This document shows, in pieces, positions 32,847 to 43,690 of a stretch of 64,000 bases of DNA. The DNA comes from Progne subis subis. Taxonomy: Eukaryota; Chordata; Aves; Passeriformes; Hirundinidae. The stretch spans positions 1 through 64,000 of the forward strand of contig JAKJHU010000990.1 of the NCBI GenBank assembly GCA_022316685.1, given 5' to 3'. Within the stretch, counting starts at the first letter, position 1. The number at the start of each line of letters is the position of its first letter. Made by a program: the position numbers and the translations under genes. The notes under the pieces were generated by a model, which saw only the letters and a program-made list of their open reading frames with translations, did not search any database and was not told where the DNA came from.

Positions 32847-35380
32847 GGGGGTCAGGAGCTCTATTTAATGAGGACTGAACACCTAGAAGAGCCCTTGATA
32901 AAACTGAAAATAGGTCCTCAAAAGGAAGAAATCACATTTTTGGTGGACACAGAAGCTACTAGGTCCACAGTTAAGAAAATTACCACAGGGATGTGAAGTA
33001 AGTCGTGAACGTGTCCCAGTAATTGGGGTTAAAGGAGAAGGTTTTCAGGTTCCTGTAATTAAAAATGTGCAGATTGAATGGGATAAAAAATTTTGGACTG
33101 AATCATTTGTTATTAATACCAGAAGCTGATTATAATTTATTAGGAAGGGCCTTAATAATAGCCTTGAGGATTTAAATAACACCCTGTGAAAGAAAATTTA
33201 TAATCTATTATTTAACTGAAGAAGATAATTTCGAGATTAGCGACACTGTGTGGTATACTGGTGAAGAAGGAAAATTCAACATTCAGCCCATTAGCATTGA
33301 AATACAGAACCCAGAAATCCCCATTTGAGTAAAACAATATCCGATATCACTGGAAGGTCAGAAGGGATTGAAACCGGTAGTTGAGAATTGAGTACTTCAG
33401 GGAGTGTTGGAGTCCTGTGTGTCACCACATCATACCCCCATCCTGCCGGTAAAGAAGCCTGATGGTAGCTACCGACTAGTGCAGGATCTCCGAGCGGTAA
33501 ATCAAAGAACCATTACCCGCTGTCCAGGAGGAGCTAAGCCAGATACCTCCTAATTACATTTGGTACAGTGTCGTGGATTTAAAGGATGCCTTTTGAACTT
33601 GCCCTCTGGATGAGGGCAGTAGGGATTGCCTTTGAGTAGGAGGACCCAGATACAGGTAGGAGAGAGCAATTAAGGTGAACGGTGCTACCGCAAGGTTTTA
33701 CAGAGGCACCAAATCTTTTTGGGAGGGCGTTAGAAAATCTTTGGAAGTCCTTTGAGTTACCCAAAGGAATTAAGCTGCTACAGTATGTAGATGATTTGCT
33801 AGTAGCAAGAGAAAATGAAGAGGAGACTAGAAAGGTTATTCTTAAGCTTCTAAATTTTCTGGGAGAAAACGGGCTAAAGATATCAAAGTCAAAATTGCAG
33901 TTTGTAGAGTCAGAAGTGTGTTGTTTAGGTCATTGGATTAGTAAGTGAAAGAAAAAGCTAGACCCTGAAACGGTTCCAGGAATATTGAACATGGGACCCC
34001 CAAAGTCTAAAAGAGAAATAAAGCCATTTTTGAGTCCCTTGGGTTATTGTAGGCAGTAGATAGAAGGGTTCACTAGAAAAGTTAAATTTCTAAATGAGAA
34101 ATTAACTACCAATCACTTGAAACGGGATGAAAGGGATCAGGAAAATTTGGAGCAAGTTAAAGAAGCCCTACTGCAAGCTCCTGTACTGAGTCTTCCCAAT
34201 TTAGACAAGTTTTTTCAATTATTTGTTAATACAGTTGATCAAACACCTTATGAAGTATTGACTCAAAATTGGGCAGGAAGCCGAAAGCCAGTAGGATATT
34301 ATTCCAAATTATTGGATCCAATTAGTAAAAGTTGGCCAACATGCCTGCAAGCTCTGGTAGCCACTGCTATGTTAGTAGAAGAAGCCCAAAAAGTAACCTT
34401 TGGGGCATCACTGGAAGTGTACACCCCCCTACTATATGGGGAATCCTTGCTAAAAAGGCTGAAAAATGGTTAATTGATAGCAGAATATTACAATATGAGG
34501 GTGTCTTGATAGCCTCCCCTGAATTAGAGCTGAAAATGACAAATATACAAAGCCCCACTCAGTTCCTTTATGGAGACCCAGGGGAAGAATTAATACATGA
34601 TTGCACAGAGATCATAGAATTACGAACAAAAATATGCCCAGATTTAAGAGAACAAGAATTAAAAACAGGAGAAAAATTGTTTATAGATGTATCATCCGGA
34701 GTGGTAGATGGAAGAAGGAAATCTGGGTATGCCATAATTCGTGGAGAAAAACTGGAAGTGAAAGAATCTGGTCCCCTTAGCCCGTCCTGGTCAGCACAAG
34801 CCTGTGAACTCTATGCATTATTCCGTGCATTGCTGTTATTAAAAGATCGAGAAGGGACCATATACAGTGACTCAAAATATGCCTTTGGGGTAGTGCATAC
34901 ATTTAGAAAAATTTAGAAAGAAAGAGGACTTATAAACACTCAAAGAAAAGGATTAGTGCACCAAGTATTGATAATTCAAATTCTTAAAGCTTTGAAGAGT
35001 CCAAAAAAGATAGCAGTGGTTCAGGTGAAAGGCCACCAGAGGGGGAGGAACATTAAAACAAGAAGAAACAAATTGGCTGATGATGAAGCTAAGAAATCTG
35101 CTCTGAGGGAAAACAGCAATGTAATTATGACTTTTCAGGAAGCAGGAACACAAAATCAAACACCATAGTTTTCTTTAGCAGAAGTAGAAGCCATGAAAAA
35201 CCTAGGAGCAACTCTAACAGAGGGACAATGGATTCTCCCTGACAAAATCACAGTTAAAATGGCAGAAAAAGGCTAGACTCATGCTTCAAGGGTAAAAGGA
35301 CCTATACCCAATAAAGACTGGAAAATTATTTTGACACCAGGAGACCTGAAAGCAAAGTTAAAAAAGACTTAAATTTGATT
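32847..35380 (+). pseudogene. pol: Class I retroviral pol, provirus B (broken)
   Basis: Protease (FLVDTEA near 32937) loses its frame soon after. RT fragments include [14 protein letters not shown] near 33447, LPQGFTEAPNLFGRAL at 33685 and YVDD at 33784-33795. RNase H shows FIDVSSG, CELYALFRALLL and YSDSKYAFGV (34680-34890). A TGG to TAG change (FRKI-stop) breaks RNase H, where A still has tryptophan. The frame then runs through a pre-integrase spacer (NLGATLTEGQWILPD near 35195) and stops at about 35370. No integrase follows. Confidence 0.8.
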
Positions 35381-35438
35381 AAACCATTGTATTGCTTCCA
35401 AAATAAAGTTTAAAGTAAAACTGTAATTAATCCCCGAC

Positions 35439-36384
35439 ATGGCTGAAGAGAGCATTTGGTGCCCAGAGGCTATGGCTCATATGGAAAATCATTTTCGGCT
35501 GTGGATTTCACATAATGCTGTAATACATTTGGTGTGCCACCCACATATTGAAAGAATAACCCAGCCCCAGGATATTCAAGATATCCTTAGTACAGAAAGG
35601 TCAGAAGCTGCCATCCCACAGAGAGAAGTTTCCATGTTTCAGCAAGGTTGCTGCAAACACGGTCATCAGTGTGAGCGGTGTAAAGCAGTGACCATGAAGT
35701 GGCTGAGACAAAGACATTGGCACAGAACAACTGTACCTTGGGACCAAAGAGATGTAGCTTTTATGATTAATTTTATACGAAGTTTTAGTAGAGTAGAGCG
35801 AGACTTTAGAATGCAAAATTGGGTTATAAGACAGATCAACTGTCACCGAGACACACAAAGCAGTCACACGCAGACAAGAGATTTTCGCAAGGCAGAGGTT
35901 CCTCCGATCCAGTTCACAGCTGAGAGAGCGGAGAGAGCCTCTTTGTTTATTTCTTACATTTTATACATTTGTGGGTCTAGCAGAAGATTGGCTTTTTGGA
36001 GTTTCCACCCCTCAGCCTCAGTGGCCAGACCAATTGTCAGTTACAATTGTTTTCAGGTTAGAAATATGCAAACAAAGGACAGAGAATGAAAAACAAAGGA
36101 TTTGTTTATGTTACATCTGTGGGAAAAGGTAGGAAACTGCTGTAATATTCTACAGTAACTAAAAGATCTGACTCCATTTCAAAAGGCTTTGAAAACTCAG
36201 AAAAACCAGGGTAACAATCAACATTGATACTTATATAATAGAAGATCAAGTACAAAGAGCATTGATTTATTTAGCGTATCACATGGAACAATTAGTGGCT
36301 TTGAGAACACTGCAAGAACATCAAAGGATAATAAAAGTAAGATGTGGATACAGTAGGATTCCCAGAAACAACAGAAAAAGATAA
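35439..36384 (+). pseudogene. Unknown Cys/His ORF between pol and env
   Basis: ORF starting MAEESIW that was about 187 codons long before a solo LTR landed in it: 134 codons upstream (35439-35840), then the LTR and its duplicated 6 bp, then 53 codons ending in TAA at 36382-36384 in the same frame. Apart from the insertion no stop occurs. It carries the putative metal-binding cluster CCKHGHQCERC near residue 70 and a basic C-terminus. The copy in A keeps the first 112 codons. No resemblance to integrase, dUTPase or any retroviral accessory protein was recognised; function unknown. Confidence 0.6.
35841..36216 (-). mobile_element. Solo LTR, ERVK-like, inside provirus B
   Basis: 376 bp, plus-strand reading TGTCACCGAG...GGTAACA, flanked by perfect 6-bp duplications ATCAAC (35835-35840 and 36217-36222). 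Same family as 15767-16158. The internal TATA/AATAAA order shows minus orientation. It is absent from the matching place in A, so it inserted after the inverted duplication. Confidence 0.92.
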
Positions 36385-37350
36385 ATTGTCTTGGTTAACC
36401 TGTTCAGGTTATAAAACTCCTTTGATAGTTAACAATTAAATGTTTGTGTTTTGTAATTGCTACTAACTTTAATTTATTAGAAAAATAAGGCGTCCTGGAT
36501 TGGCTGTTGACGGCAACTCCACTGAGTTTGGAGTCAGAAGAACGCCAGCTAGAAGGGATTAGACACTTCCTTGATCAATGGGAACAGCCTGAACACATTG
36601 AAAATCTTTTAAGAGGCCTTGAGCAACTAACATTAACAGATTTCATTGAAGAATTACAATTACAGAAAAGAGATTGGAAACACCCCTTACTAAAAGAGTC
36701 CAAGAACAAGTAACACACTGGGAGTGTACTAAGCATGGCTTAGAGTGTCGCCCATGGGTTTGTGTTATTTGTGCACTTTGCCGTAATTTGTGGTGGAGAG
36801 TAACAAGAGCGGAAGAGAGAGAAAGACAAGTGATTTGTTTAACTTGCTTAGATTGCATGCGTGAACAGTTAATTTAAAAAGCTTTGTCAGTGATTTTTTT
36901 TTAACACCTTTAAGATATGAAGATGGAACCTTTTCTGCAGTGGTTCAATTAATAGAAAATTTAGACCAATGAGTTTTTACTATATTAGCTTTTGACAGGG
37001 TAAGAGAGCAAACAATTCATAGTATTATAGACCACTGTATCATAATTAACAGTTTCTGTGGAGAAGGAATTTGTGTGCCACGCTATAGACACATTTCTTA
37101 CGTGAACTGGCATTGTGAATGTGCTGTTGGTGGTGATGAAGATTTTATAAATACCCCCGACATCAGAGCAAAAATCTACCAACAAATCAGGTTGTTACCT
37201 GAAGTAGTGAAAAAGCAAATCTTATTGTGGTTGGCACATCTCCAGAGCTTTGGTTTAGACTAAAAGAGGAAGTAGCTGACTAACCCAGAAAAAGAGAGAG
37301 AGAGAGAGAGGGCAGTGCTGCGAGAACTGTGAGTAATCTGTGCCATCCTT
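36385..37350 (+). pseudogene. Further small ORFs before env (B)
   Basis: Three short open frames overlap or follow one another in different frames. 36507-36713 starts MTATPLSLES and is acidic/leucine-rich. 36674-36877 starts METPLTKRV, with ECTKHGLECRPWVCVICALC and ICLTCLDC clusters. A third near 36914-37263 is interrupted once by TGA and has FCGEGICVPRYRH and NWHCECA. The second shares the word KHG-x2-C with the ORF at 35439. Arms A and B are alike here. Overlapping small frames between pol and env resemble the layout of complex retroviruses, but homology to any of their genes was not seen. Confidence 0.45.
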
Positions 37351-37359
37351 GAAACAATC

Positions 37360-39622
37360 ATGAGGCCAAGGGTACCAGTGAGACCAAAGGCACCAGTGAC
37401 TAGATCCCAGGATATAAACTTTGCCGCCAAGAATCCTGACATCTTGGCCCTTGGCTGCAACCCAAAGGGCCTTGAGGATGGTAGAAAGTCAAAAATCCTG
37501 AGGATTATTTTCACTGTGTTTGTCGTGATGCCCTTGGCATCTGGCCAAAACTATGGAGCCACTCTGGACAGAGTCCATGAGAGAAGGGAATGAGCAATGC
37601 AGGAACAAACAATAAAAAAACAAGCAGCACAAGAGCGAGCAATGGGAGAACAATACATGCAAAAACAAAGTCCCAATAATGTTGATCCCTGTAATAAATG
37701 CCATCAGTCCATGTGGGTAAAGGACAAGATGGAATTTGTGTTTGTGGCATATCCATATGTTAATGCTGCCTGCTATGATCACAGCAAATTTATAGATGTT
37801 TGTGTTAAAAATAGAAAACTGGATTGGGTAGGGAAAAAAATTAGGATTTAATGGACCAGCTCCTTTTCCTTATAAGGATCAAATCTGTCCTAAGTATGAA
37901 ATTTTTTTGTTTGTTTGTTTTGAGAAAGATGAGAATGGGAATGATCCAAGTATAGGTATAGGAGGTACAGCACTAAGCAAAAAAAGAAGAAAACCCAAAA
38001 GAAACAAAAGAAATGTGTAAAAAGGCCATAGGGAAAGAATTAAAGGAATTGGATAAGCTGTATGAACAATTCAAACAGCAGTATAGTGACTGGGATTTGA
38101 CAACCTCAAATAAGAACCTTTTTGTAGATTTGATGCAAGAAATTGCTACAGAATTTGGATTATCCAAATGCTGGATCTGTGGGGGACTTAGAATGGCTGA
38201 AAGATGGCTGTGGAGAGGTGAGAGTCCAGCTCCAGAACAATTTTTCAAATGGAATCATACTCAAATTTCCAAGTCATTAAAACCACCTCAAGGATGGATT
38301 TTGAGTTATCAAGTAATTGGAACAGTCTGTATAACTTGAGAAGGAAGGAAATATAATGAAGTAGTAGGATATACTCCTTGTATATCTACCTTAGTAGTTA
38401 ATTTGAAAAATAAAACTAAGACCTGGCAACCAAAATCTTTTACTGGGTATTGGGGAATAACAAAGGAAATGAATTGTGAGTGGAATAATCAAACTGATTT
38501 GTGCTGGCATAAAAGTCCTGGACCTAACCCCTACCAATCCAAAAAAAGACCAAAAATCCTACTGGGAACAACCAGAAAAAAACAGATAGAAAATGGAAAA
38601 CCCCTGATGGAATATATTGCATTTGTGGGCAATGAGCATAGTGTGAATTACCTCAAAAGTGGGAGGGAACCTCTACCTTAGGAGTTATACGACCCTCCTT
38701 CTTGGTCATACCAAGGTCTAGGAGCAATATGCTGGGAACACCACTTGATGAGACTCTAGAAAGGAATAAAAGAGATTTAAACCACAACTTCCCAAAGGCA
38801 GGGGGAAACCAGGAATGGGGGGAAGACAAACGGCCTGCAGAAAGAATCACAGCATATTATGACCCAGAAAGTTGGGCTGAGGGTGGATCTTGGGGATATA
38901 GGACCCCAATTTATCTATTGAATTAGTTGATAAGACTCCAGGCGGGAGTGGAGGTTGTATCAAACCATACTTCTGATGCCCTGAAGTTACTGGCCAAGCA
39001 GCATTCACAAATGTGAGCATTTGTATACCAAACCAGAATTGCCCTAGATTATCTGTTGGCTGAAGAAGGGGGAGTTTGAGGAAGTTTTAATGAATCTGAG
39101 TGCTGTGTGGAGAGAGATGATCATGGGGAAGCCATCACAAAGCTTGCTGAAGAAATTAAAAGGGTGGCACACGTACCTGTTCAAAAGGGGAATTCTATTC
39201 TAAAAACAGATTGGTGGGATAACCTCTTTGGAGGAGCCCGGTGGAAGAAGGTGGGATTTATGCTGTTATGTTCTGGATTCGGATTGTTATTCTTACCATG
39301 CATGATTCCATGTCTTATTAGACTAATCCACCCAGTGATACAAGGAATGCAAATGACAGCAATGCCCATTGATCCAGAATTGGCAGCAAAAGGGAAACCA
39401 AATCCTTTGATGGTATTAAAAGCTAGATCTACTCGCACTCAAAAGAAGAGACCTGAAGAGATGTTGACTGAACATAGAGAGAGTACTCTAGCACAAGAGA
39501 TGTCAACCAAATTTGAGAAGGAATGTGAAAAGTTTGATGCAGCATGGGAGATGTTAGAAAAATTGGAGGCTGAAATGAGAGAGCGTGAAAACATGGATTA
39601 TTGGGAATATAGAAGAAATTGA
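37360..39622 (+). pseudogene. env: Class I retroviral env, provirus B (broken)
   Basis: Envelope gene, decayed. The ATG at 37360 gives a long leader with hydrophobic LRIIFTVFVVMPLASG, after which signal peptidase could cut. The surface part includes CWICGG near 38170, like the CWLC motif of gamma-type envelopes. A furin-type RNKR lies near 38764. The transmembrane part has a heptad region, then C-x7-CC with the first cysteine turned to TGA (39076-39078), and at 39107-39622 an intact 171-codon frame holding the membrane anchor LLCSGFGLLFLPCMIPCLI and a long cytoplasmic tail. Several stops and shifts lie between 37590 and 38960. Confidence 0.78.
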
Positions 39623-39660
39623 GATTCAGTTTTAATTAAAAAGCATGAATCAATATGATT

Positions 39661-39681
39661 AAAAAGAGAAATGGGGGAAAT
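39661..39681 (+). other. Polypurine tract of provirus B
   Basis: Purine run AAAAAGAGAAATGGGGGAAA directly before the 3' LTR. Confidence 0.75.
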
Positions 39682-40525
39682 TGTAATAAATGAAAATGAT
39701 TCATGCTAATTGTAATTGTATCAATATTTTAATAATATATATTTTTGAAAATTGTTTTTATAAAGTGGTAAAGGAAAAAAGTACATGTGATTAGTGTTAC
39801 AAAGCAGATGGGCCCCTTGTCAGATGCTCCATGAGAAAAATAAGATACAGGATGCAGTTTGAGATAAGCAAGAGTTTCAAAGCGGGATTGGCCAAAGCTG
39901 GGACTACTCCAAGGTAGGGAGATGGGCCCTTTGCAGATGTGATGGGATACAGGATGTCTTAAGCTAGAACTGGCCTTGAGATGGACTAAGGTGGGACTGT
40001 TCCAAGGAAGGGAGTTTGGGTGGTGATTTGATCCATGAAATAATTACTTTTTGGAACACAGTGCTTAGTTATATATAACATAAAACTTAGAGTGCACATG
40101 CAACCATTAAGGCTATTCATAAGCTGTGAGGAAGATGCTGAGCCTTCCTCTGAAGAAGACCAACAAAAAGCCAAGAAGACCCCCTAACAACAAGTGGAAC
40201 ATGAGCTATGTAGTATAGTGATGTAGATTTTAAGAATTGAAAATAGGAGGAGATTCACAGGAAATATTAATGAATATGTATTAGCACAAATTATATAAGT
40301 TTAAGTTAGACTGCTTTGTTTTGTACGTCAGGTAGGGTGAGAAGCCCCCCCTCAGTACCCCGGTCAGTTTTGCTTATGCTTTATCCAAACAGTACTTATC
40401 TTTAATTAATCACTGCCGAATTTTTGTATATGCTTGATTATAAAATCCTACTTAAATAAAATTGCATTGCTGCTAAATTCCACTTTGCTGCTTATTAAAT
40501 TAGACATATAGAGCTTCATTTAAAA
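39682..40525 (+). repeat. Provirus B 3' LTR
   Basis: Starts TGTAATAAATGAAAATG. The terminal TAACA of the 5' LTR is absent, and the LTR runs into TCCTTCC repeats, the same lesion as in A. Confidence 0.88.
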
Positions 40526-40612
40526 TCCTTCCTTCCTTTCTTCCTTCCTTTTTCCTTCCACCTTTCCTTCTTTCTCTCTCATTTCTTCTTTCTTTCTTCT
40601 TTCTTCTTTCTT
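40526..40612. repeat. CT/GA-rich microsatellite
   Basis: TTCC/TTTC repeats, mate of 5930-6000. Confidence 0.9.
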
Positions 40613-40892
40613 GGGAGCAGGTACCCTTACCCTCCCAAAATCACTGCCCCTCCACCTAAGCCCTGCACAGCACATCACCTGAAACTCAGCCTTCCCAATT
40701 TCAAGGCAACCTCCCACAAGACACTTCCAGGCCCCAAAATTCCTTAGAGCACCAGCAACTTCAAAAGCTGCCTCTTACTTTCCCTCGCTCTACTCCCTAC
40801 TCCAAGAGCCCAAACCACCCCATCCCCCCCCATTGCAATCCCTACCCCTCCCAACTTTCACTCCACCCCCACAGTGCAATCCCCACATTACA

Positions 40893-41027
40893 CCATCCCA
40901 TCCCATCCCATCCATCCCATCCCATCCCATCCCATCCCATCCCATCCCATCCCATCCCATCCCAATCCCATCCCATCCCCATCCCATCCCATCCCATCCC
41001 ATCCCATCCCATCCCATCCCATCCCTT
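40893..41027. repeat. (ATCCC)n microsatellite, ~26 copies
   Basis: Mate of 5581-5649, longer and interrupted by CCATCC and CAATCC variants. Confidence 0.95.
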
Positions 41028-41559
41028 CTGGCCACCAAGTCCCCTCCAACCAGCCCTTGCACACTTCCAGCCATTCCAGGACAGCCGCAGCTTTCCCTCC
41101 CACTCTGTGCCAGGGCCCCACCGCCCTCCCAGGGAACAAGTCCATCCCCACATCCCAGCTCACCCTGGCCCCAAGCAGCGTCCAGCCATGGCCTGTGTCC
41201 TGGTGCTGCAGGCCCTTGGCAAGAGTCTCTCCCAGGCAGCAATTCCTGCTCTTCCCTGCTCTGGGGCAGCAGCTGCAAGTTGATTTGCTCCCTGGGCTCT
41301 GGCCCAGCCCCAAGCCAGGGCTGGGACCTTTCCCCAGATCTCTGCCGGCACTGGCTCGCTTCGGCCGCAGCCCAGCAGCAGACGGAGCTCAGAGCTCCCC
41401 GGGGGCTGCGCCTCCTGCCCAGGGACAGCAGCAGGGGCAGCTGAGACTTGTGCCCCGGGGCCAGCAGGGAATGCACCCCAGGGAAAGGCTTGGGGCTGGG
41501 CCAGGCCAGCTGCGGGCTGGAGACCAGCAAAAGCTTCTTCCCCTACATGGGGCTTGACC

Positions 41560-41720
41560 ACTCACCAGGCTCCCCAGGGAATGGTCACAGCTGTGAGGCT
41601 GCCGCAGCTCCAGGAGCCTTTGGACAACCGCTCCCGGGAATGCCCAGGCTGCCACTGTTGGGCTGTCTGTGCAGGGCCAGGGCCCTGCACTCCATGATCC
41701 CGCTGCCTCCCTCCCAGCTC
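41560..41720 (+). mobile_element. CR1 LINE 3'-end fragment
   Basis: Wording of a decayed CR1 3' end: CTCCCCAGGGAATGGTCACAG, TTTGGACAACCGCT, GGCTGTCTGTGCAGGGCC. Confidence 0.5.
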
Positions 41721-42065
41721 AGCCCCTTCTGCAGTTCTCACCCTTGGGCTCAGCCTTTGTGTCTCCTCCAGGCGCTGGCAGAGCTCTTGGGGCCGGGGCA
41801 GGAGCGGCACAGCCCCAGCGTTCCCCTCTCTGTGACACCACGGTGGGGACAGCTCCAACGTTCCCTGCCTGGAGACGCTCCAAGGGAAGCGTCCAGAGCC
41901 ACAGCCAGACAGCAAAACTGAGCGGGCACTGAGCACCCCCGGCCTGGGCTGATGTGCATTGCTGTGCACACAGCTCGGGGAAGGTCCCCCTGGCCACCTC
42001 CACAGTGCCACAGGCAAGTGTCACATAGAGTTACAGAGCTCTGCCCAGAGCTGCAAGGCGGAGTT

Positions 42066-42340
42066 AATTAAAAAAAAGGGGGAAAAAAAAAAAAAAGAAA
42101 AAAAACAAACAAACAAACAAAAAACCCCAAAAAACCAAAAAAAACCCCTGCCCAAACCCCAAAAAACCTGCAAAAACACCTCCAAGGCAAAACAGAAAAA
42201 TCCCTACCCCCTATTAAAAAGCACAGAAAACTCCCCACCAAAAACAAATAAAAACACAACCCACCAAAACAAAGAACTAGACCCAGACAAAAAAACACGC
42301 AAAAAAGAAAGACAAAAAAAAATCAAGAAAAAGAACTTCC
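42066..42340. repeat. A-rich low-complexity tract
   Basis: Poly-A/CAAAA-rich tract, mate of 4505-4766. Confidence 0.8.
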
Positions 42341-43012
42341 CCAAGCAGAGCTGTTCCATCCCTCAGTTCTCACACCAGCAGGTACGAAAGACCTGTGGCT
42401 GCAAAAAACGAGGATTCATTGGGCACATTTGCAGTAAAAGCAGGTTTAGGACAGGATTTCAGCAGAACTGTTCTTAGTTGAGTGAAAAGGCTGCTTTGGC
42501 AGTTGCAGGGCCATCGGAAATGCAGACCCTCAGCCCACAGGGGAGAAAAGGGCTCTGAATTCTCCTCCCCCCACACATAAACCCTATTCCCAGGCTGCTC
42601 CACACACAGGATCCTTCTGGAGGACTGCAGAAAACTGAGAGGCAGCTCTGCCTTCTCCATGTTCTGTGTCCTAAAGCTGCTTGCAAGAAGAAATTTAGGC
42701 TCAGCTCTGGTGGCACAATCCCTCCTGGCCCAGGGCACAGCTCCAGGAAGGTCTTTGTGTGCCAAGGCTTTGCTGCAGCCAAGGAAAGCTCCTGGCTCAG
42801 GGTCACCTTTCCTGCTCAGCCAGAGCCCCGAGTGCCCCAGCAGCAGCAGAGAATGGCAGCATTGGCACGGGCTGGCACAGGAGGGGGAGATTTCCCCCTC
42901 GACAGAGGCTCATATTCCAGTTGTTGCATTCAGGCAGCTCCAGATGCCTCAGCTTTGGTTGCACAGCAGCTGGAAACGCAAGTGCAGGAGCTCTGTTCAT
43001 GCCCAGCCACAG

Positions 43013-43565
43013 CAGGTGACAGCAAGGACAGGGTCCTGGCAGCGTGACATTTGCAGAGAGAGCCTTCAGCAAAAGCTGGAGGCTGGAACTCTGTGCAGAA
43101 AATGCCCCGGCAGTCTCTGCAGAGAGGCAAAAGGAGCAAAGTTTCAGTTCTGGCCTGGCTAGGGAACACCAAAATGGTTCCTTTTCACAGCAAGGTTCCG
43201 TTGCTGGGTGTTCTCTGAGCCCCAGAGGAGAGCCCAGGGGACCAAGGAACTGAGAGCGGGGACTGTGCAGGAGCTGGGCACAGCGAGAGAGCCCGGGCTG
43301 AAGCTCAGCCCCAGGGCGGGCAGGGACTGGGAGGGGGCAGAGCCCGGGGGGTCCCGCAGAGCCTCCCTGCTCCAAAGCCCCGCCTGCGCCAGCGGGGCAG
43401 CTGCCGGGAGCCGTGTGCCAGGGCCGGGCCGCAGGTGGGTGTTCCAAGTGCCTGCAGGGGAGCAGCTTTTTGTCCCGATCCGGGGGCATTCCCATGGGGT
43501 TGTGGTCCCTGGGAAGGTGCAGGAGGACAGGGTGGAAGTGGTTGGGTTATGGCTTTGTGTTTTGG

Positions 43566-43600
<35 letters not shown>

Positions 43601-43690
43601 TTGGGGGGGGTGTGATGGCTGGTTGAGATTTTAGTGTTTTTTGGGGAGGATAGGGGGAATGTTTTATTTGTGCCATGCCCCCATGTGTTT
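43013..43690. other. Region before CpG island, poly-T run
   Basis: Beyond the arm edge the sequence is unique to this side. A run of 32 T at 43568-43599 followed by G8 is a likely polymerase-slippage site. The long minus-strand frame 44376-43159 crosses poly-lysine from this run and is not a credible gene. Confidence 0.5.

Larger units (their letters stand above)
29561..40525 (+). mobile_element. Class I (gamma-like) endogenous provirus B
   Basis: Plus-orientation twin of provirus A: 5' LTR 29561-30403, primer-binding site, leader with splice donor, gag, pol, pol-env interval interrupted by a solo LTR, env, polypurine tract, 3' LTR 39682-40525. It is better preserved than A in the accessory interval and the env leader. 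The LTRs are visibly diverged from each other, much more than those of the ERVL element at 50 kb, so it is far older than that one. Confidence 0.9.
26650..43012. repeat. Right arm of the inverted duplication
   Basis: Mate of 3828-19900 in reverse orientation, carrying OR-2, OR flank, CR1 end, provirus B, GA-rich and (ATCCC)n microsatellites and the outer non-coding block ending near GGCTGGGCATGAACAG at 43012. See the left-arm entry for the boundaries. Confidence 0.8.

Noticed and set aside
35439..35840. Integrase zinc finger in the CCKHGHQCERC ORF
   Set aside because: Spacing does not fit H-x3-H...C-x2-C of integrases and no catalytic core follows.
29561..40525. Proviruses A and B as two independent insertions
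   Set aside because: Identical target flanks and the same truncated outer LTR end show a single insertion copied by duplication.
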